Source: Pelagophyceae sp. CCMP2097 (taxonomy: Eukaryota; Sar; Pelagophyceae). Taken from it: a DNA stretch of 64,000 bases. Positions 11,585-22,605 of this stretch are shown here, piece by piece. Both the position numbers and the translations under genes were made by a program. The stretch is taken from the NCBI GenBank assembly GCA_026770575.1, contig MU657196.1:51513-115512 (forward strand), in the 5' to 3' direction. Within the stretch, counting starts at the first letter, position 1. Each line of letters starts with the position of its first letter. The notes below the pieces were generated by a model that had not been told where the DNA came from, did no database searches, and saw only the letters and a list, made by a program, of their open reading frames with translations.

Positions 11585-14569
11585 ATGGCCGACTACGGCG
11601 CGGCGTTGCGGTGGGCGCTGCTCCTCCTCGGCTCCGCGAACGTGAGCCCGCCGACGCCGCCGGGATGGGCCTGCGACTGTTTTTGACGGCTTTTGCGACG
11701 CCTTTTGCGGGCCGCCTCGGCCGCAGCCTCGGACCGCGCCGCGCTAGGCTCTGCAAAATTCCGGGTGGCAGCCGCGCGCGGCGGCGCGGCTGTCCACGGC
11801 GGTGCCGAGGGCGCCCGCGCTCCGCGTCGCGCCGGATTTGCCAGAGTTTGCGGTGAGCGCCCCTCGCAAAGCTCGGCCACCCTCGCGCACCGCCGCCCGG
11901 CAGGTCGTGGGCGATGAGAACCGGAGCGTCGACTACCTCGGGCAGCCGGACACGGGCGACTTGCGCGTCGCGCGGACCCGCGCCGCGGAAGACCAAAGCC
12001 GGACCGCCACGGCGGCGACGACCCTGCCAGAGCGGCGGGACAGAGCCGAGAGAGGTTGGGCGCCCGGGGAGTCCCACCCGGAGCCTTTGAACTTGCACCG
12101 CGGCAGGTCGGCACGAGGCCCTTTGACGACGTCTCGGGCGCGACGGACGGCGAGGCGGACTCCGAGGCGTTGCAGCTTCAAGGCAAGCACGAGGGCCTGC
12201 AGTGGTCTAGGCCGGAGCAGCGCGTGTTCTGCTCGCGGTCGCTGAACCTGCGGGCCATCAAGGCCATTGGCTACGATATGGATTATACTATTGTGCATTA
12301 CAAGTGGCGGCAGTGGGAGGAGCTCGCGTACGAGTGCGCAAAAGAGGAGCTGCTGGCCTACGGCTTCCCCGTGGCCGATTTGCGGTTTGACGACGCCGAG
12401 CTCGTCTGCCGCGGCCTGGTCTTGGATAGAGAGCTGGGCAATTTTGTCAAGATCGACAGGCACGGCTTCGTCCGCCGCGGCATGCACGGCGACCGCAGGC
12501 TGACAAACGACGAGGTGGACGCTGCGTACGGCCGAGGCACGGTGGACTTGCGCTTCGAGCGCTATTCCTTCCTGAACACTCTGTTTTCGGTGAGCGAGGG
12601 CGTCTTGTACTCGCAGCTCGTTGGCAAGCTGGACAGCGGCGCTTTATACAACGAGTCCTCGCCGCCCTTCGATTCGGAGAAGTGCGCCTCGTACGAGGAC
12701 CTGCACCGCGCGGTGACGAAAGCGCTGAGTCGGGCGCACGCTATAAACTCCAAACTCAAAGCAGCAGTCTCCTCCGACCCGGCCAAGTTCACTCAACGCG
12801 AGGCGAAACTGCTCCGCGAGACGTTGGACGACCAACGCGCCGCCGGGAAGCAGCTGGTGCGCCTTTGCGACGCAGAAACCCAGAGGGCGACGCCGGTCTT
12901 TCTCAGGCGCTGATCACAAACTCGGACTGGTCCTACACGGACATTATGATGCGCTACGTCTGCGGCGACGATAACGACTGGCGCGAGCTCTTCGACGTGG
13001 TCATCGTCTCGGCCAGGAAGCCGCAGTTCTTTACGCCCGAGAGTCTGCCCTGCTACGAGCTCGCGAGGGCCCGCGTCGCGGAAACCCGGACCGTCGCGAG
13101 GCGCGCATCAGACGCCAAAGTGCCAGAGGTCTTTCACCAGAGGCGACGATGCGCCGGGGGAGCCGCTCTTTTGGACGAGTGTCTATCCGGAGCGACGGCC
13201 GATAGGTCTTCGACGACGACCATCCCGACCGCCAGCCGCTCATGCGAGAGGCCTCGCAGCTCCGCATGGGTGCGTTTTGTTCGGTTCGGAAAAAGGCCTT
13301 TCAGCTCACGCCACGTAGGCCAAGTCTACTGCGGCGGCTCCGCGCGCTTGGTGGAGCGCCTCTTCGGCGCGACGGCGGATAGCCTGCTCTACGTCGGCGA
13401 CCACATCTTCACAGACGTCGGTGCCCGCGCCTGAATCTCATCCTCCGTCTGACGTTTGGCAGCGGCGGACCCCGGTGGACGAGGGGCACTCGACGCGGCA
13501 GGGCCCTTGTCGGCGGTGGTGCCTCGCTTGCGGCGTGCGGCGGAAACCCCGAGCGGGCCTTGGCGGACGTGCCTCGCTTGTGGCGGATGCGTGCCTCGCT
13601 TGTGGCGGATACGTGCCTCGCTTGTGGCGGATGCGTGCCTCGCTTGTGGCGGATGCGTTGCTCGCAGGTGAACGCCGTCAAAGCGTCGATGCGCTGGCGC
13701 ACAGCCCTCGTCGTCCAGGAACTCGAGGCGGAGATCGTGGCGTCGCAGGCCGAGCGCGCAAGCGGCGCCCTTTGGAGACAAGGCGGCCGGGCCAAAGGCC
13801 GTTGCCGCGGAGAAGGACCTGTTTGCGCCCGACTCTTGACATGCCTAGGCTCGCTGCGAAGCGCGAGATCTACGGCCTGCTCAAGCACAAGGACGAGCTG
13901 AGCTGCCGCGTCAACGTTCTACGGTGCCAGGTGCAGCGGTGGCAGACCAAGGCGCTGGGGAGGAACGACATGGGGGACGTCGTGGCTGCCACCAAGGCTG
14001 AACAAGACGAGGAAGTCGCCGCCACAAAGGCAGAGTTCGAAATCGCAGAGCTTCTGCAAAAGATGCTCGCGCTCGACGCCCAGCTCGCGCCCCAAATCCG
14101 CGACCAGGGCGCGGCCTTCAACCGACACTGGGGGTACGTTCAACAGGCGCTGGCCGAGAAGCCCAACGACGTTTTGACGTTCTGGCGCCGCGACGGTCGC
14201 CGCGCGGCGATGACGCGCTTAGGTACCTCACGCGCGCGGGCTTCGACGACAAGTCGCACCTGGCGCGGCAAATCGAGAAGTACGCGGACATTTACTGCGC
14301 TCGCGTAAGGCCCGCGTCCGCCCGATTTACACGCTCGCTTGCTCAGCGTGATCCGACGTTGAAGGATGCCTCGGCAGGTGACGAACCTACACGCGTACAC
14401 GCCGTACCACTACTTCCGCGCCGCGCCGCAAGTGCGTCTCTATCGTTTTGGACGCCTCTGCGCTTCCCACCGGCGCCGCTCGGCGCTTCCCACCGCCGCC
14501 GTGCAGGTTTTGGCGCACGACTCTGCGGCGAGCGTCGACGAGGCCCAGTTCGAGACGGACTTCCTCTAG
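11585..14569 (+). CDS. cytosolic purine 5'-nucleotidase-like protein (HAD-IG, NT5C2/NT5DC family)
   Basis: Family members hydrolyse IMP/GMP to nucleosides using a HAD aspartate nucleophile. HAD motif I is IGYDMDYTIVHYK (about 12270). Motif II is LITNSDWSYTDIMM, after a 50-nt intron 12857-12906. The loop motif is LLYVGDHIFTD (about 13410). Downstream exons give MRWRTALVVQELEAEI (13685), a coiled coil (13855-14120), YADIYCARV (14280) and the HAYTPYHYFRA segment (14385); the last exon ends at 14569. These match the family order to its C-terminus. N-terminal exons before about 12100 are uncertain; ATG 11585 gives a short hydrophobic leader followed by a GTGAGC donor. The segment 13070-13310 needs at least one intron I could not place. 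The intron before 13667 carries a 22-bp minisatellite. Confidence 0.8.
13569..13666 (+). repeat. 22-bp intronic minisatellite
   Basis: Four near-identical copies of GTGCCTCGCTTGTGGCGGAT plus two bases run from 13569 to 13656, with a degenerate copy near 13519 and a partial one ending at the splice acceptor GCTCGCAG (13666). The array sits in the nucleotidase intron between the GDHIFTD and MRWRTALVV exons. Confidence 0.85.
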
Positions 14570-14631
14570 CGAGCGAGAGCGCGCGTCCCGTGGCCCCGAA
14601 AGGGCCCGGCAGTAAATTACAGAGTCCAAAG

Positions 14632-17600
14632 TCACCAGCCGCCAAAGGCCGCCAAAGGGCCCTCCTTCTCGAGACACGGGCCGCGACGGCGATGCGCTCC
14701 CCCGCAACAAAGGCCTCGTGCCGCAACGCCCCGCCTTAATCCATTTGGCGGCCCCTCGGAGGGGTTGGTCATTGCGACTTTCCTCGTCCGGCAGCGGGAG
14801 CCGCTCTTGCCGGTCGCTGCTCCGGCAGCGGTAGCCGCTTTTTCGGCCGGCCTCGGTGCCGGCGCGGCGGTCGTGCGCGAGGAGCATGTCCGTCGAGGCG
14901 ACGTGGACGTTGGCAAAGAGCGTCGACGCGCCCGGTTGCGACCCGCCTTTCGAAGTATCCGGCTGCGACCCGCCTTTCCAAGTATCCGGCTGCGACCCGC
15001 CGACGTGGACCAGGAGCGGGCCCGCCTCGACGAAACGCCGCTCGACGTAGACGGAGGGCCCGTCGGCGTACATGTAGAAAAAGGGCGGGGTGAACCGGGC
15101 TTGTTGGACGCGTCTCTGTCCCCGGCGTCTGTTGGATGCGCCAGTTTTGACGACGAGCATCGCAGACGCGGCGCGCGTACGACGGAGTGCGTCTCTGGCG
15201 CGAGCGTGAAGGAGACTGTCCTCGTCTCGCCGGGCTTGATATCCGCGATTCGCTCCAAGGCGGCGAGGCGGATGCGGGGCGCCGGGACGGTGGAGTTTGG
15301 CGACTGCACGTAGACCTGCACCACTTGGTCCGATTGCACTCGCCCCGTGTTGGTGACCTCGACAGAGAAAGATAAAAAATCGCAGGCGCCCACGCTCTTC
15401 TGCGGTTTCCGAGCCCATGCGTACACAAACGTCGTATAACAAAGGCCGTCCCCAAAGCGGAAGAGCGGCTCCCCCGTAAAGTGGCGGTACGTCACACCGT
15501 TGGACACGCCATCTTCCGGATACTCGTCGAACCGGCCCGAATCGGGCAGGTCGGCCGTCTGCTTGTAAAACGTGTACGGGGCGCGCCCCGCCGGGGAGAA
15601 GTCGCCAAAGACCACGTCGGCCAGGGCAGCGCCGCCCATCTGGCCGGGCACCCACAAGTCGAGGACAGCATCGCAGTCCTCCAAAGCCGACCCGAGCGAG
15701 ACGGCGCCGCCGTGCAGCAAGACGCAGATGAGACTAGTGTTCGTCTGCGTCTTTAACGCATGGACGAGCGAGACTTGCAGCCCCGGCAGCTCGATAGCCG
15801 ATCGGTCGTGCGACTCGGACCTGCGGCAAGCGTCTCGCGTAAAGGCGCCCCGCAAGCGGCCGTACGACGGCTTCCTCGCCTTCCAGACTCGAGATTGGAT
15901 GACCCGCGTAGGACGACCCCCCTGGCGTGCATATAGCCTCTCGCGATGGCTCCGTCGTTTTCCCGTTTCTTCTTCCGGCGCTGGAACGGGCTCGCAGCCG
16001 TCGGTGCGCGTGCCATTGCAGAGGGGCCACCCGGTCGCCGACCCGAACGAGTCGCCGAGGAGCAAAATTGTCGCCGCCGCGTTAGACGCCGCCTCGACTG
16101 CGCCGGCGACGTCTAAATCGACGCAGGTGATGGTCTTGCAGCCGTTTGCCTCGTTGACGGCGCCGACGACGTCCTTCAAACCTTGCAGCACCGTCACGGG
16201 CGTGATCGACGGGCCGCCTTCATAAGCGTAGTTGGCGGCGCCGAGGAGGACGCGCCAGTCGTCTCGCTGCGGGCCCACGACGGCTAAAGGCTTCGCAGGC
16301 GAAAATGCGGTTTTGGATAGGGGTAAGGCACCGTCGTTCTTGAAGAGGACGATGCTATCCCGCGCCGCTTTCCGAGCCAGCCAAAGCTTCTCCGGCGTCT
16401 CCGCCTGCCTCTCCGGCGAGTAGACGTCAAAGTCCATCACCCTCACGCGGCTCGGCGGGTCGAGCATGCCCAGGCGGAGCCGGACGCGCATCAACCGCCG
16501 CAACGCCATCTCGACCGTCTCACGCCTCACATTGCCCGCCTCAACGGCCGCGAGGAGCGCCGAAACGGCGGGGTAGTAGCCGAAGCCGCCTTCCTGGTCC
16601 ATGCCCGCGTTGATGCCCGCGGCGGCTGCTTCTTCAAACGTGGACACGTAGTGGTGCGTCGTGACAAGGTTCGCCCAGGCATCATAGTCAGACACCTACG
16701 CATCATAGTCCGAGACCTAGCGCGGCCGTCGGCGGCGCGGCGATACCCGCCCCCGTATTTCTGTGGCGGTCTGCGAGACGCTGCTCGTTACGACGAATCC
16801 GTCGAACCCCCACGCCTGACGGAGCACGTCGTTCAGCAGCTCGGCGTGCGCGCACGATGGCTTGCCGTTGACCGCATTGTAGGAACACATGACGTGCGTC
16901 GCCTTTGCGCGTTGGACGCACGCCTTGTGTACGGGGAGGTACGTCTCCCACAGGTCGCGCGCCGTCACGTCGGGCAAATCCTCATTTTGGTAGACTGCGT
17001 AATGCTTGCACGAAGCGCCGACCATCAAAGCCCCGCCTTGCCGGTGGTGAGTCTCGAATTCATTATTGCCTTGAAGCCCCGTGATCATCTTGACTGCCAG
17101 CTCCGCCGTCAAAACCGGATCCTCGCCGTACACCTCCTCGGCGCGGCCCCAGCGAGGGTCGCGCACGAGGTTGAGGTTCGGGGCGTACAGCGTGATGCCG
17201 CAGCCGTTGGCCGTCTCCTCGCCCGTGGAAGTCGAATGGCACGCGTTGCCGGATTTGTCGCGCAACCCGTTATGCGTCGACCGCGCCTCGACGCCCAAAG
17301 CCTCGCCGACTTGAAAGGCGAGTTGCTTGGACCACGCCGCGCCCATGCCGACGCCCATTGGGAAGACGGTGGCCTTTGAAGCACCTTTGACGCCGTGTTC
17401 GTCGTCATTTAAATAGTTATACGCAGGCAGGCCCACCTTGGAGAGCGCGGGCGCGTCGTTCACCTACGCAGCGCGTCGGCGCAGCAGCGTCTCGAGACGG
17501 GATGCCGCACCAGCTGCCCGATCATGTCCGCGAGGTCGAGCCTCGCCACGAGCGTGTCGAGGCGCGCTTCTTCGCCGAGCGAGTCATCGAGGTGCGTGCC

Positions 17601-17888
17601 GGTTAGAGACGCGCACGACTCATAAGATGCCACGTCTTGAACGCAGTCGACTGACATGGGGCAGGCGTACTGTCCCGACGCGCATTGGCCGCACTGGTCG
17701 GCAGTCAAGACGCACGAACCGTCCTCGCAGAGCGAAAACTCGCCGCCGCAGCGGCCGGGGCCCGACCGCGCCAGCATAGATTCGCCGCCCAAAGCCCGCC
17801 GGGGCCCGGGGGGCGCCGCCGGCGCACGGTGGCCGCGGCCCGCCGCAGCCAGCGGCAGCCAAGCGCAGAGCAAGAGCCGAGGCGCCAT
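14632..17888 (-). CDS. secreted glycoside hydrolase family 3 (beta-xylosidase/beta-glucosidase type)
   Basis: GH3 enzymes release terminal sugars from glycans, here probably outside the cell or in the vacuole. The protein starts with a signal peptide (MAPRLLLCAWLPLAAAGRG) and a cysteine-rich segment. The (alpha/beta)8 domain has LVRDPRWGRAEEVYGEDP and KHYAVYQNE. The catalytic Asp lies in GFDGFVVSDYDAW, formed across the 95-nt intron 16791-16697. The second domain has AARDSIVLFKNDGALPL and, after an intron near 15840-15980, HDRSAIELPGLQ. A C-terminal FnIII-like part reads SFSVEVTNTGRVQSDQVVQV. The first intron (about 17508-17462) ends GCGTAG before VNDAPALSK. The C-terminal exons contain a 27-bp coding repeat, and their exact frame and stop are unsure. 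It converges on the nucleotidase gene with about 60 bases between. Confidence 0.8.
14934..15004 (-). repeat. 27-bp coding tandem repeat (GGSQPDT-type) in the GH3 gene
   Basis: Two full and one partial copy of a 27-bp unit read, on the minus strand, as successive GGSQPDT(W/S)K units in the predicted C-terminal exon of the GH3 protein. The unit preserves frame, so copy number can vary without breaking the protein. Confidence 0.75.
16679..16717 (-). repeat. exon-derived duplication at an intron 3' end
   Basis: The first 18 bases of the exon encoding VSDYDAW (16696-16679 on the minus strand) recur, 16 of 18 identical, just upstream inside the intron (16717-16700). The copies are separated only by the acceptor TAG. 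This resembles a target-site-type duplication at the intron border. Confidence 0.7.
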
Positions 17889-18119
17889 GTTTGGACTCCG
17901 AGACCTTCGACGAGGGCCTCCTCGCGGGCTCGAGGTCGAGCTGTTCGAGCGGGGGCCCCGCAGCCTCGCGCGCGCGCGCAGAACACTTCAACCACGGACC
18001 AATCAGGAGCGCGACACAGGATTTCATCGGAGCCAGGCTCTCGCTCGCCGCGTGCCGGCACTGCCGCCATTGCCAGTGATCCGGCCCGGCGCCCCTGCCG
18101 CGGGGGGCCGGTCGCGGGC
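17889..18119. promoter_or_regulatory. shared divergent upstream region (GH3 / WD40)
   Basis: The GH3 gene (minus) and the first WD40 gene (plus) start 231 bases apart and diverge, so their promoters must lie within or overlap this stretch. No TATA box or other clear motif was recognised. Confidence 0.35.
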
Positions 18120-19338
18120 ATGCGTCGCATGCGGGCCGCCGCGCCCGGCGCCGCGCCGGTCCTCGCCGTGTTCGAGCAGACCGACCTCGTCAAGATCATC
18201 CTGCGGCTGTCGGCGGAAGCGCCCAACGCCCTCCTCGTCACGAAAGGCGCCGCTCGAGATGCGCCGGCCGTGGCGCTGGCCCTGCGCAGGCTCGTCTGGC
18301 AGGACCGCATCTTGAAGGGCACCGCCATCTTCGAGGGGCACACCAACATCGGTCTGGAGCTGCGCGTTTTCGCCCGACGGCAAGCGCCTCGTCACGGCGA
18401 GCGCCGACAAGACGGCGCAGCTGTTGGACGCCGAGACGGGCGCGCTGCTGCTGACGCTCGAGGGGCATACCGACACCGTCAGGAGCAGCGTGTTCTCGCC
18501 CGACGGCACGCGCGTCGCGACGGCGAGCTACGACAAGACGGCCAAGCTCTGGGACGCCGAGACGGGCGCGCTGCTGGTGACGCTCGAGGGGCACACCGGC
18601 TTCGTCTGGAGCTGTGCGTTCTCGCCCGACGGCAAGCGCCTCGTGACGACGAGCTTCGACAAGACGGCGCGGCTCTGGGACGTGGAGACGGGCGCGTTCC
18701 AGTCGTCGCTTGCTCGAGAGGGGCACACCAGCGACATCTTGCGCTGTGCGTTCTCGCCCGACGGCAAGCGCGTCGTGACGGTGAGCTGGGATAGCACGGC
18801 GCGGCTCTGGGACGCCACGACGGGCGCGTTCCAGTCGTCGCTCGCTCGAGAGGGGCACACCGACTTGGTCAATGTTTGCGCGTTCTCGCCCGACGGCATG
18901 CGCATCGTGACGACGATTGTGGACGGCAAGGCGCAGATCTGGGACGCCGAGACGGCCGCGCTGCATACGACACTTGAGGGATACACCGATTGCATTAACT
19001 GCTGTGCGTTCTCGCCCGACGGTGAGCACGTCGTGACGGGCTGCGACGACATGACGGCGCGGCTCTCGGACGCCAAGACGGGCGCGCTGCTGCTAACTCT
19101 CGAGGGGCACACCTCCTCGGTCATGAGCTGCGCGTTCTCGCCCGACGGCACGCACATCCTGACAACGAGCGACGACGAAACGGCGCGGCTCTGGGACGCC
19201 AAGACGGGCGCGCTGCAGGCGACGCTCGAGGGGCACATCGACGGCATCACCTGCTGCGTGTTCTCGCCCGACGGCAATCACTTCGTGACGGCGAGCTACG
19301 ACGGGACGGCGCAGCTCTGGGGGGTCGTCGCACTTTAA
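18120..19338 (+). CDS. F-box-like plus WD40-repeat protein, frameshifted
   Basis: From ATG 18120, residues 1-70 form an F-box-like helical head (VLAVFEQTDLVKIILRLSA, then LVWQDRILKGTAIFEGHT). It is clearly related to the head of the WD40 gene at 31945-32535. Eight or so WD40 repeats follow, each with the pattern GHT..V..CAFSPDG..(V/L)(V/A)TAS.D.TA.LWDAETGAL. Reading frame changes by one base at 18351-18352: upstream frame gives EGHTNI, downstream frame gives AFSPDGKRL. An extra G in ATCGGTCTGG accounts for it, since with one G the repeat reads NIVWSC. This is either a sequencing indel or a real lesion. WD40 propellers with an F-box-like head usually recruit substrates to SCF ubiquitin ligases; that role is inference. 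Confidence 0.75.
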
Positions 19339-20233
19339 CCTTTGCGGGCTCCATGCTCCAATGAAGTGCGGGACTAGGAGGCCCCTATAGGCGTCGTCCT
19401 CTCCGAACGTTCCCCGTTAGGGGGCGAAACTGAACTAGTAGACTTCTGAAGCTCTTTTTAACAATTTGCTAAATGTGACCTTGCATTTCAAGTAAAATGG
19501 ACGGCGCCGGTTCGACGGGAAAACCCATTTCTCCGCCGCCAGCGCGTTGGTAGATGGTATGGGGCGACGCCCCACACCCTGTGCGCCAAAATCAGCGACG
19601 GAGAAATCCTAGCGGGCTCACGCCGCGGATCAGAGATACGACCTTGCATTTTGTGGACCCTGCCTGAAGGCCAAACTAGTTTGATTCAGAGCACGCCAAC
19701 GCGGACCATGTCGCCGCGCTCTCGCTCTGCGACGCAGAATGCCGGTCCTCGAAGCTCGCGTTGCTGCTGGTAGCCCGCGCCGCATCGGCGGCCCCAAAAT
19801 GGCCACACAGCCCCAAGATATTAAAAATGCCATCTTTGTGCTCTCGCCACGCGATGAGTTTACGGACATTGTCGATGAAAACTGGCTGGGTGGTTGTCTC
19901 TCGACGAGCTCTTTCGGGCCGGCGCAACCTGGCCGTCGGCGCCGACCATTTTTATTTTTACAATTTTTAGTGTCGCCCTCCCCGTTTTGGACGGCACGCA
20001 CGTCTTCGCTGAAAATATTGGTGCCGCGCGCGCCGAATCGCGCCGGCCTTCGGTGGATTGGTCGCTCGCGCCACCGAAGGGCTCCAATTGGATCCAAAGT
20101 GCGACGCACGCGGCACATTCTCTCCCTCAGCGAGAGAGCGCCTCGGGTCTTGATACCTCGTAGGGACCGTCCGGGTGGGTAGCGGCAGCGCTTCGCGGCA
20201 CTGCGGTCCCGAGCGCCGCCTCGGCGCCTCGCC
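19339..20233. other. intergenic region, no supported gene
   Basis: About 900 bases separate the WD40 gene from the hydroxylase. A 12-base sequence GACCTTGCATTT occurs twice (about 19472 and 19640). An imperfect inverted pair (TTTCTCCGCCG near 19530 and CGACGGAGAAATC near 19595) brackets a GC-rich spacer. A plus-strand frame at 19739-20182 has no recognisable domain. The segment could hold a decayed mobile element, but nothing decisive is visible. Confidence 0.35.
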
Positions 20234-21184
20234 ATGGGGTATACCCTCACCCTCGCCGTCGCGGTTGCGTGCGGCGCTCCGCGGCGGGGCGGCGGCGCCG
20301 GCGCGGTGGGCCTGGCGCCGCGCGTGCGGCGATCGCCGCTGCCGGCGGCGCGCGCGCAGCTGTACTGCGAACCGAATTTCTGGACAGCAGTCGACGCCAG
20401 CCTATCCGGCCACACCGTGTCGGGCCGCGTCGCGGCGCTACTAAGCGCCGCGCGGACCGGAGCGGACGCGGAAGGCGACGCATCGGTCGACGCCGCGGTC
20501 GACGGCGAGCTTCCGCCGGGCGCCGCGCGGCAGGACGTCGAGTCGGACATGTACCTGCCGGGCCTCGCCGCCACCGCCGTCTGGGGCCCGCCGTTTGCCG
20601 CATGGCTGCTGCGGCTGGAAGCGACGACTGCCGTCTTGCAGGCCGAACTCGAAAACGCTTTAAAGGACCTCGAAGACCTCGGCGACGACGGCGGCGTGCT
20701 TTGGACGTCGAATACGCACCGGAACAGCGCCTGGGCGAGCCTGCAGCTCGCGCGGCCCTGGTCGCAGAAGTGGTCACCAGTCGGCGAGCAGCTCTTCCCG
20801 CTCACCACCGCAGCTCTATCAAAACTGGGCCTCCCCTCCGGCGCGCGCTACGTCTCCGTGAACCGCCAGGGCCCGCGGTCCGGCGTCGCACTGCACACGG
20901 ACAAGTGCAATTTCGTGCTCCGAGCGCACTTGGGCCTCCGCGTGCCCGATAAGTGTGGCATGATCCTAGACGGCAACCTCGCGCCGTGGCGCAACGGCGA
21001 GGCTTCAGTCTTCGACGCGTCCTTCTTCCACGAGACGTTCAACGACAGCGACGAGGCGCGCTTTATTTTGAACGTCGATCTGTGGCACCCGGACCTCGAA
21101 CCGGACGAGCGAATAGCGTTGGAGACGTTTCTCAGCCTCCGAGACGCTCACCTCCGAGACGCCCTCGACCCCGACGGACGATAA
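20234..21184 (+). CDS. aspartyl/asparaginyl beta-hydroxylase-like dioxygenase
   Basis: This is a single-exon gene of 316 codons. The C-terminal half matches the cupin-fold Fe(II)/2-oxoglutarate Asp/Asn hydroxylase family: metal-binding HTD in SGVALHTDKCNF (residues about 216-227), the second histidine in FDASFFHETFND (about 262), and the 2-oxoglutarate arginine in EARFILNVDLWHP. The middle contains WSPVGEQLFPLTTAALSKLG and VSVNRQGPRSG, typical of the domain. The N-terminus is a hydrophobic leader followed by arginine-rich sequence, so secretory or organelle targeting is likely. Substrates of this family include EGF-like domains in animals; here the substrate is unknown. It converges on the next WD40 gene with 79 bases between. 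Confidence 0.85.
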   Translation: MGYTLTLAVAVACGAPRRGGGAGAVGLAPRVRRSPLPAARAQLYCEPNFWTAVDASLSGHTVSGRVAALLSAARTGADAEGDASVDAAVDGELPPGAARQDVESDMYLPGLAATAVWGPPFAAWLLRLEATTAVLQAELENALKDLEDLGDDGGVLWTSNTHRNSAWASLQLARPWSQKWSPVGEQLFPLTTAALSKLGLPSGARYVSVNRQGPRSGVALHTDKCNFVLRAHLGLRVPDKCGMILDGNLAPWRNGEASVFDASFFHETFNDSDEARFILNVDLWHPDLEPDERIALETFLSLRDAHLRDALDPDGR

Positions 21185-21263
21185 TCTCTCATTTGTGCAC
21201 ATGTGGAAAAGACATGTGGAAAAGAGATGAGGCGTCCCCGAGAGAGTCGGATCTGTTAAGGTT

Positions 21264-22405
21264 TTAGAGCGCGACGTTCCAGAGCCGCGCAGTGCCGTCC
21301 CTGCTCGACGTCGCGACGCGCGTGCCGTCGTGCGAAAAGGCGCAGCTGTTGACGCAGCTGGTGTGGCCCTGGAGCGTCGCCTGGTGCGCGCCCGTCTTGG
21401 CGTCCCAGAGCCGCGCCGTCTTGTCGTAGCTCGCCGTCGCGACGCGCGTGCCGTCGGGCGAGAAGGCACAGTCGTAGACCGCGTTGGTGTGACCCTGTAG
21501 CGTCTTCAGGAGCGCGCCAAAGGCGGCGTCCCAGAGGCGCGCCGTGCCGTCCCAGCTCGCCGTCACCACGCGCTCGCCGCCGGGCGAAAACGCGCAGCTC
21601 CGGATGCAGGCGGTGTGGCCCACGAGCGTCTGCTGCAGTTTGCCCGACCCGGCGTCCCAGAGCCGCGCCGTCTTGTCCTGGCTCGCCGTGACGACGCGCT
21701 CGCCGTCGGGCGAAAAGGCGCAGCAAATGACCCAGCTCGTGTGGCCCTCGAGCTTCGTCTGCAGCGCGCCCGTCTCGGCGTCCCAGAGCCGCGCCGTGCC
21801 GTCGCCGCTCCCGGTGACGACGCTGAGGCCGTCGGGCGAGAAGGCGCAGCTGTTGACGTGGCCTGTGTGGCCCTCGAGCGTCGTCTGCAGCGCGCCCGTC
21901 TCGGCGTCCCAGAGCTGGGCCGTGCCGTCCTTGCTCGCCGTCACGAGGCGCGTGCCGTCGTGCGAAAAGGCGCAGCTGTAGACGATGCCCGTGTGGCCCT
22001 CGAGCGTGACGTGCACCGCGCCAGTCTCAGTGTCCCAGAGCCGCGCGGTGGCGTCGTCGCCCCCCGTGACGAAGTGCTTGTCGTCGGGCGAGAACGCGCA
22101 GCTGTAGACGCCGTCGGTGTGGCCCTCGAGGACGGCGCGGCCCTGTGGGCGCGTCCACGCGACGCGGGTGGGTAAGGGAATATTCGACGATTCGAAGGCA
22201 TTTTCACCTGCGCGATCTTATGCGCCCATTCTAGCGGGCGCAGGAGCGGCTCGATGCGCTTGCGCGCGTCTTCGAGGACGGCGTCCTTGATGCGCTTCGA
22301 CGCAAAGAGCGTTGAGAGGTTTCCCGGTTCCCAGACCTCTACCATCAGCAGGATGCGGGAAACGAGGTCGAGGTTCGTGAGCACGCTGTGCGCGGCGGGT
22401 GCCAT
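21264..22405 (-). CDS. WD40-repeat protein with F-box-like head
   Basis: Starting at ATG 22405, about 65 residues form a helical head (LTNLDLVSRILLMVEVWEPG, RIKDAVLEDARKRIEPLLRP). A 65-nt intron (22207-22143, donor GTGAAA, acceptor CCCACAG) joins it in phase to eight WD40 repeats ending TARLWNVAL. Repeats follow GHTDGVYSCAFSPDDKHFVT and GHTGIVYSCAFSHDG. Splicing restores one open frame, so this copy looks intact, unlike the paralogue at 18120-19338. Role as a ubiquitin-ligase adaptor is inference from architecture. Confidence 0.85.
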
Positions 22406-22605
22406 GGCCGGAAGCGCGCCGCAGACATCCCCGGCTTGCAGCACGGAATTGTCACCGAGCGGAGGGTTGTCCGTGCACATTCCATCATGGTATTTTCGGG
22501 CGAAGGACCGAGATTGACCCTTCGAATTCGAGCCGAAACGTTTCGAATATTAACCGCTTTGGGAATCTGACGGCGAGGAGTTCCGCGCCAGCAGCCGCGC
22601 CCACC

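Noticed and set aside
13569..13666. CRISPR-like array
   Set aside because: Units are tandem without spacers, and the array lies in a eukaryotic intron.
18238..19029. Long minus-strand frames opposite the WD40 genes (also 18528-19277, 21544-22175 and 31912-32556)
   Set aside because: They mirror the repeat periodicity of the sense WD40 repeats and show no family features; they are antisense shadows.
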